Below, piece after piece: positions 33,843 to 44,095 of a stretch of 64,000 nt of DNA; position 1 is the stretch's first letter, and each line of letters begins with the position of its first letter. The notes beneath the pieces are model-generated. The model was not told the origin of the DNA. It ran no database searches and saw nothing but the letters and a program-made list of their open reading frames with translations. Origin of the DNA: Ligustrum vulgare. Lineage: Eukaryota; Streptophyta; Magnoliopsida; Lamiales; Oleaceae. A program made the translations under genes and the position numbers. The stretch is taken from positions 12,786,133 to 12,850,132 of the forward strand of contig OY743187.1 in assembly GCA_963555705.1 (NCBI GenBank), in the 5' to 3' direction.

Positions 33843-35906
33843 CATGTCTAAGGTAATGGATAACCACTACAAAATTACAAATCTAGCTCCAAATTTCCTT
33901 GAAATATAAAAAGTAAGTCCTTAACTTCCAATGAGTGCGAACTAAATATTTAGATTTCTACTTTCTATTATTTTAACTCTCAAACTTTTGTAATTTCAAC
34001 TTAAGTCCCAATAAAATCATTTCTTCAACTTAAGTCCTTATTTGATTTTTTTTTTTTTATAAAAAGAATCACCCTCAAGAGCTTGAGAGTGGTCCTTATT
34101 TAACTTGACTAATTGAATATTTGACTTCGACTAAATGACTAGTGTAAAAAGGGGATATCACAACAACTTACTCCTTTTCTTGATCCCAATTAGTCAATAT
34201 TTTTTGTCACAAATACATAATAATTGGTCACATTCCGTATTAATCACAAGTCGCATAAAGTCAAATTTAGTCGGACATTTTGGTCACAATTACCTATAAA
34301 TTATCACAATCACTATTCAAGTTACTCATCTAATCTCATCCTAATCCACTCCACTCCACTCCATTTTATTAGTCAATTTTGAAAGGTAATCAAATTTCCT
34401 TTTAAACTTTTATTAGTTAATTTTGAAAGGTAGGTGATATTTATTTATTTCAAAGTTTTGTCAAATTTAGGGTTGTTAGATTATTAGTTTAAATTTAATA
34501 TTTATCAAAAGGGAATTTTCCTAAAAATGAAAAGATTATATTTTATTATTGCTTTTATCAATTATTGAGGTAGTTGATATGGTTAGTCATTGATTTAGAT
34601 ATTATATCAATTTCAGGCGGTAACGAATCGGTTGGGACAGCTTACCAGTCGAATTAGTTTGCAAGTACATAGACTGTGAGTGGAAAAATCTAAATTATTT
34701 TCAAATATTTATAATTGCTTATATAATTACGTAAAACGTGATTATGTGAATTATATGTCTAATTATGTGATTATTGTGAAATATTATGAGAATATGAGAT
34801 TGATTTGGAATTGGAAAGATTGTGAAACGATTATATGTTGAAAGAAATGTAAGACTTGTGATGGCAGTCAATGAAATGTGAGATGAATATGTGAAATTGA
34901 AATCGGCCAGAAAAGTACCAATGATTATATGCTTATTCTAGTTCACTGAGGCGGCCTTGGCCGTGTTCTATACTGCACCTGAGTGGTCTTGACCGGATAT
35001 GATATTACCCTGAGGCGGTCGATCGTGTATGATATAGTTCACTGAGGCGGTCATGGCCGTGTTCTAGAATCGATTATCAGAGGTTTTTGAGACTAGCCTG
35101 AGAGGCAGTCTATACATGTATGACCAGATTAATCAGATGGTACATTTTTGGTTGATTTGTTATGGTATGGCCATACCTAGAGATTACTGATGTGATGACA
35201 GTATTTTATTGATATGGTGATTTCTATGTCATTGATTTGACTTGAGTTTGATATTTATCAGCATTAAGAAAATGCCTTACATTTTGACTTTGATTGTATG
35301 TTATTATGTGAATTACTAAGTGATGTAAAGTTGATTTTCGATAAAAATGTATAAATGAGAAAGTATAATTATTTGCGAAATTCTCCACTCACTGAGCTAT
35401 CAACTCATATATTTTCCCACGATTTTCTTATCAGGTAGCAGTTGAGTTCCTGGGCAACTTTTGGAGTGAGCCTTTGATTTTGGAGTCGGAGCCACACGAC
35501 AGTGTTAGCTATTATGAGTCATTTCATAGAGCATGTAGTCATTGTTTTGGGATGCATGTTCATTTTTGTATTGCACTTGTGCATCACATGTAGATAGATA
35601 TGAGGCTCACTTTGAATTTTGCGTCCATATGTACAGTTTATGTTGGTTTTAAATTGAAACTTTGAGAAATTGGCTTCTCTCTATTGTGATGGAAATTATG
35701 GTGAGTTTGTTGGGATTTTGTGTATTAATTACAGGTTGGTTAGTCCATATTATAGAGGAGATAATGCCAAAATTCTTCTTAAAAATAAGTTGACTAAAGT
35801 TGCAGTTTTAGTAGCCTTGATGGTGGGTCCTACTTTTAGTGGGTATCAATCATCGGTGCACGTCATGTTTCGGGTCCACTAGTGTTACTCGGGGCGGGGC
35901 GTGTCA
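33843..35906 (+). repeat. Chromovirus-type LTR, 3' part (start undetermined)
   Basis: It ends gggcggggcgtgtca three bases before a primer site. It contains repeated ctgaggcgg(c/t)c motifs (34945-35060), ggtatggccatacc and cactcactgagctatcaactc, blocks shared with fragments at 13657-14285 and 27410-27815. A short GTCAC-rich patch lies at 34200-34320. The 5' end is obscured by the MITE and decay. Confidence 0.7.
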
Positions 35907-35909
35907 GTT

Positions 35910-35921
35910 TGGTATCAGAGC
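35910..35921 (+). other. Primer-binding site (tRNA-iMet) of the truncated Gypsy element
   Basis: tggtatcagagc three bases inside the LTR end; perfect match to the initiator tRNA complement. Confidence 0.88.
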
Positions 35922-35992
35922 ATGGTTTTGAGTCCATATGCTTGCATGGTACACACATTCTGATGTTTGCATAACATGCATATAGGTGAGTC

Positions 35993-36628
35993 ATGGTTCG
36001 TGGCGGCAGAACTCGAAGGCTCCAAGCTATATTGCCCCAGACTCACAATGCTCCTGATAGAGGGAATATTGGAGAGGCTGAGAGAGTAGAAGAGTCAGTC
36101 CGTCAGCCATCAGAACATCCACCCCCTATTTGTCAAAGACAGAATGTAGTTGAAAATCATCCTATTGTTGTTGAAAGGGTAGAAGAATCTATTCGTCAAC
36201 CAAGAGATGACCCTAAAGAGCCTGAAAGGGTAGAAAAATCTGTTCATCTGTCATCTGAACATTTGGGACAAGGAGATGTAGCGGGAAATGATCCTATTGA
36301 TGTTGAAAGGATTGCTACTGCTGTTGTCACAGCTATGCGTAGTACAAACAGAAATTTTAGTATTGAGAGAGCAACAAAATTAGGGGCTAAAGTGTTTACA
36401 GGCACAGCTGATCCTGTAGTTGCTCAGGCATGGATGATCAAAGTGGAAAGAGTTTTCGATGTTATGGGTTGCCCAGATGATCGAAAATTGTGCCTCGCTA
36501 CTTTCTTGTTAGAAGAGGGGGCTTATGATTGGTGGCAGTCAGTACGCAACACATATCGGGATCCTTCTATTATCACTTGGGCAGATTTCAAAAGTGTCTT
36601 CTACGATGCTTATGGGGGCAAATGGTGA
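35993..36628 (+). pseudogene. Gypsy gag N-terminal half, truncated
   Basis: ATG at 35993, 72 bases behind the primer site, opens 211 codons. Residues 20-105 hold three degenerate repeats beginning ERVEESVRQPSEHPP, ERVEESIRQPRDDPKEP and ERVEKSVHLSSEHL. Residues 110-209 are the start of Retrotrans_gag: KVFTGTADPVVAQAWM, RVFDVMGCPDDRKL, EEGAYDWWQSV, WADFKSVFYDAYG. The frame leaves the family shortly before the stop. The rest of gag and all of pol are deleted, leaving a polypurine tract at 36794, so this is a deletion derivative. Confidence 0.88.
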
Positions 36629-36804
36629 ATGTTGGTATCGGAGGCGGTATGTACAAGGTACAGCGGACAAGTGTGGGAGTACCACTGTGTGAATGCTCGT
36701 CCATGAGGGGATGGTGTGGTTTTGATTCTGTAATTGAGGAGTGCGTGTTGATGCGAAGTTCACTTCCCACTACGAGGACGTAAGCGGATTCGAATGGGGG
36801 AGAA
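36629..36804 (+). other. Residual 3' internal end with polypurine tract
   Basis: acgaggacgtaagcgg (36774-36789), aatgggggagaa (36793-36804) and then tgtcacg look like the usual end of a chromovirus internal region followed by an LTR start. The 3' LTR itself is not recognisable beyond its first bases. Confidence 0.5.
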
Positions 36805-37406
36805 TGTCACGCAGTGAAAATGCTTATCTCCCTATTCGGTTCGGCAAGTCGAAAACAGCTAGGATGTTGACCTATTTTACCATGAAGTGCTCTAATGATA
36901 TGATCATATTGCAGGTATTTTCCTTACATCCTACCCATTAGCGTGCGTGTGTGCCAGTTGTTCTACCTTGCCGACTAATGAATGAGAGGTAAGCTACCAG
37001 AGACGAGAAACATCGGGAGCTAAATCTGCTATCCGTGAAACAAAGTTTTGCAAATTGAACAAAATTTGGAGCTTCACGTGGGACCCATCAATAAATTTAT
37101 ATTAAAATAGTACACTTGTCTTAGGTTTTGTCAATGAATTAAAATGCTACTATAGTAAATTAATTGACGTGATGGAAATGCCCCCATATGACTTGTTAGT
37201 CAATCTTGTGTAATTACCTCACTTTTATTGGGTTGACTATTCAACATGGTTAGGGTATTTTAGGAATTCTATTTCTTGTTGCCAATTTAAATACAAAATA
37301 ACGTTTCTGAAATGTTGCAATAAAATATACAAGGTAGGGTCCACAAGCGCAAAATTTAGCCAAAATGAAAATTCTTGATTTCAGCAAACGGGCTCTAATA
37401 CTCTAA
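36805..37406. other. No gene seen
   Basis: If 36805 is an LTR start, the LTR is truncated. There are no frames of note. Confidence 0.35.
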
Positions 37407-37650
37407 TGCTGTGTTTGATCGGGCTTACATGAAAAAAAAAAAAAAAAATTCAAGATTTTTCAACTTTCTTGAAAAACAAAAATCACCACCCCACTAGAAC
37501 ATATTTTTCATGAAAAATAGGTTAAAATATACTTTAAAGTGTTGTACCATGAAATTCAATTCTTGAAAAAATATAGTGTATCAAATAGCCAGGTAAAAAA
37601 GTAGATGAAAAACCATTTTACATGAAAAACATGGACAATCAAATACAGCC
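37407..37650. mobile_element. Tourist-like MITE (244 bp), TSD taa
   Basis: The ends tgctgtgtttgatcgg and caatcaaatacagcc are inverted repeats with few mismatches; taa flanks at 37404-37406 and 37651-37653. Confidence 0.6.
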
Positions 37651-37976
37651 TAAAAGAAATTGAAAGCATATAATTATCGTATTATTTACTGTCCAAAAAG
37701 GCCAAAACACAAAAAAACCCCAAAATAAAAATTCCTTAGAAAACTCCATTATCCCAACTCCAAGTTTGTGCAGAGAGAAGATCTTCACTAGATATGTGTT
37801 TGGTTACAAATTCAGGACTCGAGGTATTTGCTTTTGGGTGTTCAATTTTGGTGAATTTTAAAGTTAAGAAGTGTAGGGGAGCCACGAGCGAGCGACATTT
37901 CGGAGTAATTGAGGTCAAAGAGAGTATCACTAGTTGTAAACATGGATGCAGACGAGATTAAATCTAAGTATTAGTG

Positions 37977-38099
37977 ATGGAGGAGCATGGGACTGGTCTG
38001 GGAGGGCAGATTAAGAACATTAAAAAGCTTGTTGAAAATTTAAATTCATTTGGATTCTATCTATTACTCGTGTTTTGCAATTTCATACATCTGATGTAA
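37977..38099 (+). CDS. Small unrecognised ORF, 40 aa, just before the Copia insertion
   Basis: MEEHGTGLGGQIKNIKKLVE followed by NLNSFGFYLLLVFCNFIHLM; the last third is hydrophobic. It is preceded by a 10-codon frame (37942-37974) and by about 300 bp of mixed composition that could be a 5' leader. It could be the first exon of a host gene disrupted by the Copia element at 38108, but I cannot name a family. Confidence 0.2.
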   Translation: MEEHGTGLGGQIKNIKKLVENLNSFGFYLLLVFCNFIHLM

Positions 38100-38107
38100 T
38101 AACAGTG

Positions 38108-38261
38108 TGCTAAAGATAGGAAGGAAGACTGTTTTTCTTATTATATTGCAGTAGCAAACGTACACTTATATAGAGTGATGTAGCTAGATCTAACAAACTG
38201 AATAACAGAAAATTATTCTAGAAGAAAATATATTCTAGATGATTCTATTTATTCTCTAATA
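38108..38261 (-). repeat. Copia 3' LTR (154 bp)
   Basis: The minus strand runs tattagag...ctttagca. A polypurine tract (minus gaggggggc, 38262-38270) lies just inside. It contains a tatataa promoter block also found in the other LTR. Confidence 0.92.
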
Positions 38262-38720
38262 GCCCCCCTCAAACTCAGAGTACCTAGCGAGACAACTCTG
38301 AGTTTGGAATGCAGTTCATAAAACCTTGAGCTGGTGATAGCTTTGGTAAAAACATCGGAAAACTGAGCAAGGCTAGGAATGTGTTTAACCATCAATGAGC
38401 CTTTCACAACTTTTTCCCTGACAAAGTAAAGATCTAACTCAATATGTTTTGTACGTTCATGTTGGATTGGATTGGATGATAACATCACGGTACTAAGATT
38501 GTCACACCACAAAGTTGGAGGATGAGGATTGGACACTTTAAGTTGTTCAAGTAGAGACTGCAGCCAAGTAACTTCTGCTGTCAAATGAGCAAGGCTGCAA
38601 TATTCAGCTTCTGTGCTGGATCGAGACACTGTGTGTTGCTTCTTAGACTGCCACAAAATGATGTTGGACCCAAGATATATACACAGTCCAGAAGTAGAGC
38701 GCCGGTCATCTGGATCAGAT
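38262..38720 (-). pseudogene. Copia RNase H
   Basis: The minus strand from about 38720 encodes the RNase H domain: an in-frame stop replaces the Trp usually found after DAD, then RRSTSGLCIYLGSN, LWQSKKQHTVSRSSTEAEY (catalytic Glu), TLWCDN (catalytic Asp) and RTKHIELDLYFVREKV. The frame runs to a stop inside the LTR. It degrades the RNA strand during replication; this copy is broken. Confidence 0.9.
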
Positions 38721-39870
38721 GCCTAATCGGCATCACAGAAGCTGTTTATTTTTACACCTGTGCTTCGAAGGAGATGAAGTCCAGAATCTAAGGAGCCAGT
38801 CAGATACCTCAGAATTCGTTTAACTTCCTGCCAATGAGCTTCAAGAGGATTTTGAAGAAATTGGCACACTCGATTCACTGAATAGGAAATTTTTGGTCTG
38901 GGTGATTGTAGCATACTGCAGAGCTCCCACAATGCTCTTGTAAAGTTGAACGTCCTTGATAGGATCACTACCATATCCACAAAGTTTCTGTCCACTTGTC
39001 ATGGGAGTATTAATACCTTTTGCGTATTACATTTTAGCCTTGCAAAGTAGATCAGTCACATATTTCTTTTGGGATAAATGAAGACCAACACTTGTTTCAG
39101 TCACTTGAATGCCAAGAAAATAACTCAGATTCCCTAAGTCCTTGAGAGCAAAGAATGTGTTGAGAGTAGTGATGAGTGAAGTGATTTCCTCATATGAGCT
39201 TCCGGTGACCAAGATATCGTCTACATAGACTAACAAGAAGGTGCAATGTTGGGGAGTGTGCCGAACAAACAAGGACTGGTCTGACTTGGCAGAAATAAAT
39301 CCCAAATGAATTAAAGTGCCATGTAGTTTTTCAAACCAAGCTCGTGGGGCTTGTTTGAGGCCATACAAGGCTTTGTGCAACCTACAAACAAACTTAGGAT
39401 TGGATGGATCCTCAAATCCAGGTGGCTGCACCATGAAGACTTACTCCTTCAAATCCCCATTTAAGAAAGCGTTATTAACGTCCAGCTGCTTTATATTCCA
39501 ACCATGAGTAAGAGCAATTGTCAAAATAACTCGGATTGTTGTTGGTTTTACAACTGGACTAAACGTTTTCGTGAAGTCAAAACCCTCAACTTGATGAAAA
39601 CCCTTTGCAACAAGGCGAGCTTTGTATTTATGAACAGTCCCATCTGGATTTTCTTTAACTTTAAACACCCACTCACATCCTATAGATTTTCTGCCCTGAG
39701 GTAATGCCTCAAGTATCCATGTGTGATTTCGGAGCAAGGCCAAATATTCATCCTTCATAGCTAATTTCCAATCCTCACTTTCTAAGGCTTCTTTTACAGT
39801 AAGAGGTTCTCGAGCAGCAATGAATACATTGGGTTTGAAAATGCCAGACTTGGAACGAGTGCACACAGGA
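38721..39870 (-). pseudogene. Copia reverse transcriptase with stops and a frameshift
   Basis: The minus strand encodes NHTWILEALPQGRKSIGCEW, YKARLVAKGFHQVEGFDF, FSPVVKPTTIR and KQLDVNNAFLNGDLKE. After an in-frame TAA (39438-39440) come MVQPPGFEDP, LYGLKQAPRAWF, the active-site loop LLVYVDDILVTG, and DLGNLSYFLGIQV. A stop near 39025 and a frame change near 38900 follow. The domain is complete in extent but not translatable. Confidence 0.93.
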
Positions 39871-40652
39871 TGAGCATTTGAATTATCTGGGGATGAAGGA
39901 TTAGCATCAGGTGGCTGCACTATAGCATTAGGTGGCTGCACTGAAGGAAGTGAGTCCTGTAAAATAGACAACTCAGGAGGTGCATTAGTATTAGCTGCAA
40001 CAGGAAACAGATCGTCTGTAATAGGGGTAACAGATGAAGTATCAAATTCAGTATATTGATCATGCACATTTGGCTGTGGAGTGGAAATGCAGGAAGTGGG
40101 AATATGAGCAGATGTTAAGATGGGGGGAGAAGGCTTGTTTGAGTCTGCTGTGGAAGGTACATTAATTTTTTGAGAAAAAGGAAAAACGTTCTCATTGGAC
40201 AAGACATCTCGGGATATAATGATTTTTCCCTTAGGATCAAGACATTTATAGCCTTTGTTATTCAAACTATAACCAAGGAAAGTACAAGGAAGTGACCTGA
40301 ACTGAAGTTTGTGGCGGTTGAATGGTCGAATGTTAGGAAAACATAAGCAACCAAACACTTTTAAAAACGAATAATCTGGTGACACTTTAGTCAGGACTTC
40401 TATGGGTGATTTATGACCAAGAATTGGAGTGGGTAAACGATTTATTAGAAAAACAGAGGTACGAAATGCCTCATCCCAGTACCTAAGTGGCATTGGTGCC
40501 TCGGCTAGGAGAGTTAAACCATTTTCAACTATGTGGCGATGCTTTCTCTTGGCAAGACCATTTTGTTGATGAGCACTAGGACAAGATATACGATGATGAA
40601 TCCCATTTTCTGTAAGATAGGGAGAAAAAGCTCTAAATTCCCCTCCCCAATC
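39871..40652 (-). pseudogene. Copia integrase, C-terminal part (downstream of the solo LTR)
   Basis: The minus strand from 40652 encodes WGGEFRAFSPYLTENGI, then SCPSAHQQNGLAKRKHRHIV (the catalytic Glu of D,D-35-E is usually in this block; Asn-Gly-Leu-Ala-Lys is seen, so Glu is replaced), LINRLPTP, FGCLCFPNIRPFNRHKL and FLGYS. The integrase text resumes at 43163 on the far side of the solo LTR in the same reading order. Confidence 0.9.
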
Positions 40653-43162
40653 TGTAACAACCAAGAATTTTTACGCAATTAATAATTATTTTAATATTTA
40701 GAAAATCTTGTTGCTACTATCTCACCCATTATTTTGAAGTTAACGCCGCGACGGATTCGTCTAGTCAAGTCGAGAAATGTTAAATTCATTCAATTTTAAA
40801 TTAAATGTCCGAATTTTTAAAATTATGTTATTTTAATTATTTATTCAAAGTATTATTTTCAAAATCATTTTAAATTCAAATTTTCCTTATCTAAATTATT
40901 TCAAGTTCAAATACAAAATTTAATTTTTATCCCAATATTTATTTATTCTCAAATTTATTTTTTAGTCCAATATTTATCATAATCAAAATTAATCCTACCA
41001 AAATTTTTTCACTTTTCGCTTTCTCTTTATTATCCTTTCCACCCACCATTATTACCATTCCAACACCCAAACAAATTCCAGCCGTTACAAATCCCATCAG
41101 ATTCCCATCATTATTATGTCTCCACTATCCTCTTTAATTGCCAAACATCAACTTCATCATCACAAATCCTCAAATTTTCTGCAACTGAGTTCCCAAATCA
41201 CAGCAGCAGCCATCATCATCTCCAATCTGCAAACCACAGTCCAACCTCACAATACTGCACCAACCGTTCCACCCAGCATCATCACCACCACCGGAATTTC
41301 CATCACTGTCAATCAGATTACTACCAATCTGATTTCTGCCAATCAGATCACCACCAGAAATTCACTGCCAACCGTCTGCAATCACAATCCAAACCTCACT
41401 GCAGAATCTCCATCATCAGATTTTCACTCTATGCACAAACCAACCATCTTCATCACAGCAATACATTCGATTCCATACTGCACTTTACACCATAACCACC
41501 TCCAAGAAACCATCACAACCATTTTTGATATCCGGCAATCATCAGTCCAACCACCAGCCTGTCTCTCCAATTCACCACTGCCATGGCCAAACCAATCATC
41601 ATCATCATCGGATCAACCAACTTACACCATCTCCATCAACCCAATTCAATCCTCTGCAATTCACAGCCGTTCAATACCTTCAGCCCCAGCCCAAGAATTG
41701 AACCACCAATCTGTAAATCAAACAAACTTCGCCTGAAAACTCCAAAATCTACCGCCACCTCCACTGCCAAACCTGAATCCCCATCTATCAGTTTCAAAGT
41801 CAAAATCAAAACCCAAAAGACTGCGAAGAATTTGAAACCCCAGTTACTTACCTCGACCGCCGACTGCCTTGACCGGTCTTTACCCCGAAAATCGCGATTT
41901 AAGCCAGGTCGCGCCCCCAAATCAGCCCAGAAACTAGCCTATTTGCACCTTCACCGCTTGTCACACTCGGCGCCGGTGCTGCGCCGGCGAAATCCCAGCT
42001 TTGGCACCGGCAGTGTCGCCGCTCCTCCGCTCTCTCGCCTTTCTCTCTCTCGGTCGAGTTTCAGATCGCGGATAGAGAGAGAGAATAGATATGGTTTTAT
42101 TAAATATTTTAACTTCCAGAATTTGCACTTTAGTCCCTGGGTTCCAAAATTATTTCGAAATCAGTCCCTCTAGTTTTAAAACTTATATTTCAGTCCATTT
42201 AGTTTTAAATGAGTTTAATCAGCCCTTCATTTTTAAAATGATTATTTCAGCCCTAAATTTCAAAAGTTATTATTTTAACCCATAAGTATCAAACCCATTT
42301 TATTTCAGTCCCTGCTGATTTACCTTATTTGATTATAAGCCCAAGTTTTAAAGTATCCATTTTAGTCCCTCAACTTTCAAAACGTCAATTTCAGTCCTCA
42401 AATTGTAAATTATTATTTTTAAACTATAAATTTTTAAAGACTAAGACAACTTATGGGCTAGACGAAGCGTACGGAGAATTAAAGAATGGAAGTCATTTCC
42501 CGCTCAACTTTGCACTCGTCGGATATGAGGTAGATTCATACTCAATAATTTATTTAGCTATGATTTGCATGTAAATCTGGAATTATGTAATTCATATATG
42601 ATGTTATGTTCATGTGATTAACCATGAGGGGTAAGACGGGCAAATGCTCTCCCGAAAATGGTGTAAGAAGAAGAAATGTTATATGCGCTATAACTTCCAT
42701 GCATAATTGCATGTTGAATTAAGACAAGACAAGGCTACTTTCCGCACTTATGTGAATATGTGTTATGTTATGATGTTATGAGAGAAATATGTTAGCATGA
42801 TTACATGTTTATGTGCAAATTTATGGATTAAGTGAATTATTCGGTTATGAGTTTACTGAGTATTTCTTAGAAATACTCACCCCGTTATTAACAATTTTTG
42901 CAGACTTCGGAAGCGGTGGCGAGTGATGGACACAAGTGGCAAAGAAATAATTAAATGTTATTTTTAAAATGTCCGTTTAAGTCGAACTTTATTTTATACT
43001 GACTATGGAGAATTTGGATTTTATTTCTATGAATGATTTGAAAGAATATTTTATGCAAAAATCTAAAATTTCATTAATTCCCGCTAAATGAATATTTTTT
43101 TTCGAAAATGAGTTTGAGACGATGAAGTGGCGTTTCGAGTATTTAGAACTCGGGGCGTCACA
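40653..43162 (+). repeat. Solo LTR (2510 bp) inside Copia integrase, TSD caatc
   Basis: It begins tgtaacaaccaagaattttt and ends gaactcggggcgtcaca, with caatc on both sides (40648-40652, 43163-43167). It shares its first ~200 bp, the gacgaagcgtacgg block and the cgctcaactttgcactcgtcgg block with the 3540-bp LTRs of the LOG-carrying element, so it is a relative. It lacks the 46590-46990 repeat block. Frames at 41116-42173 are Ser/Pro/His-rich low-complexity by-products. Confidence 0.93.
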
Positions 43163-43850
43163 CAATCAGTTTGAATAGTTCGGATTTTGCACCCTAATTG
43201 TAACTCCACATGTGTTTTGAAGTGTAGGAAAGTCTGAAATGTGTCTGACTTATTTTTAAGAAGATAAATCCATGTGAATCTGGAATAGGCATCAATAAAA
43301 TGAACATAGTATCGATAACCATTGGAAGAGGGTATAGGTGAGGGTCCCCAAAGGTCGGAATGTATCAATTGCAGTGGGGAGTTATACTCTGTGACTGAAT
43401 CAGGAAACGAAAACTTGCGTATTTTTCCCAAACAACAAGAATGACAGAAATGAGAACTTATTTTATTGATAATATGAGGAACATTACATTTTTGCGTAAC
43501 AGATTTTACAACCTTGGAAGAGGGATGTCCTAATCTGTTATGCCACAATTGAATAAAACTAGGACTCGATTCTTTTGTCATATAAACTGACTGAACATAC
43601 TTATTTGACACATAAGCAGACTTAGGTGTTAAATGACTTGAGTACGACTGAGACTGACTTGAGCTTGATCCATGACTGCATGACTGATGGCTGAATTGTG
43701 GAGGTTCAAACTTATACAATCCATCCTTGAGTGTTCCCTTCATGAGTATTTGATGGCTTAGCTGATCCTTCACAAGAAAATAGGCAAGATGAAATTCAAA
43801 ATAGACATTGTTATCATAGGCAAATTTAGAAACACTCAACAAATTCTTAG
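43163..43850 (-). pseudogene. Copia GAG-pre-integrase zinc domain and integrase core, N-terminal part
   Basis: The minus strand encodes LWHNRLGHPSSKVVKSV and SHFCHSCCLGKI (HHCC zinc domain), then PLQLIHSDLWGPSPIPSSNG (first catalytic Asp), YYVHFIDAYSRFTWIYLL, KNKSDTFQTFLHFKTHVE and IRTIQTD (second Asp), where the solo LTR interrupts at 43163. A short stretch before the zinc domain (LLSVSKFAYDNNVYFEF) continues toward the protease. Confidence 0.93.
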
Positions 43851-44090
43851 TGATAAGTGGAACATGAAGGATGTGATTGAGTTGAAAAAGTTTAGACTAT
43901 AATTGAGAGGGAAATGATGAATGACCAATATACTGAATTGATAAACCTGTTCCATTACCCATATGAATCTGATCTTTTCCTTTGTAGTTGCTCTTGTGCA
44001 TCAGATTACTTTCATCTGGAGTGCAGTGATTAGTGGCGCCAGAATCTGGATACCAGCAAGGATCATGAGTTTGTGGTGTAGCAACCATAG
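43851..44090 (-). pseudogene. Copia protease
   Basis: The minus strand encodes CWYPDSGATNHCTPDESNLM (the D-S-G-A active site) followed by KDQIHMGNGTGLSIQYIGHS, the usual start of the Copia aspartic protease. The frame stops near 43897. Upstream, five bases from the protease start, the LOG-carrying element begins. Confidence 0.9.
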
Positions 44091-44095
44091 CTGTC

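Noticed and set aside
35910..35921. tRNA-Met gene
   Set aside because: tggtatcagagc sites are primer-binding sites next to LTR ends; no cloverleaf follows.
41116..42173. 206- and 196-codon frames in the solo LTR
   Set aside because: Low-complexity Ser/Pro/Thr composition, inside an LTR, overlapping in two frames.
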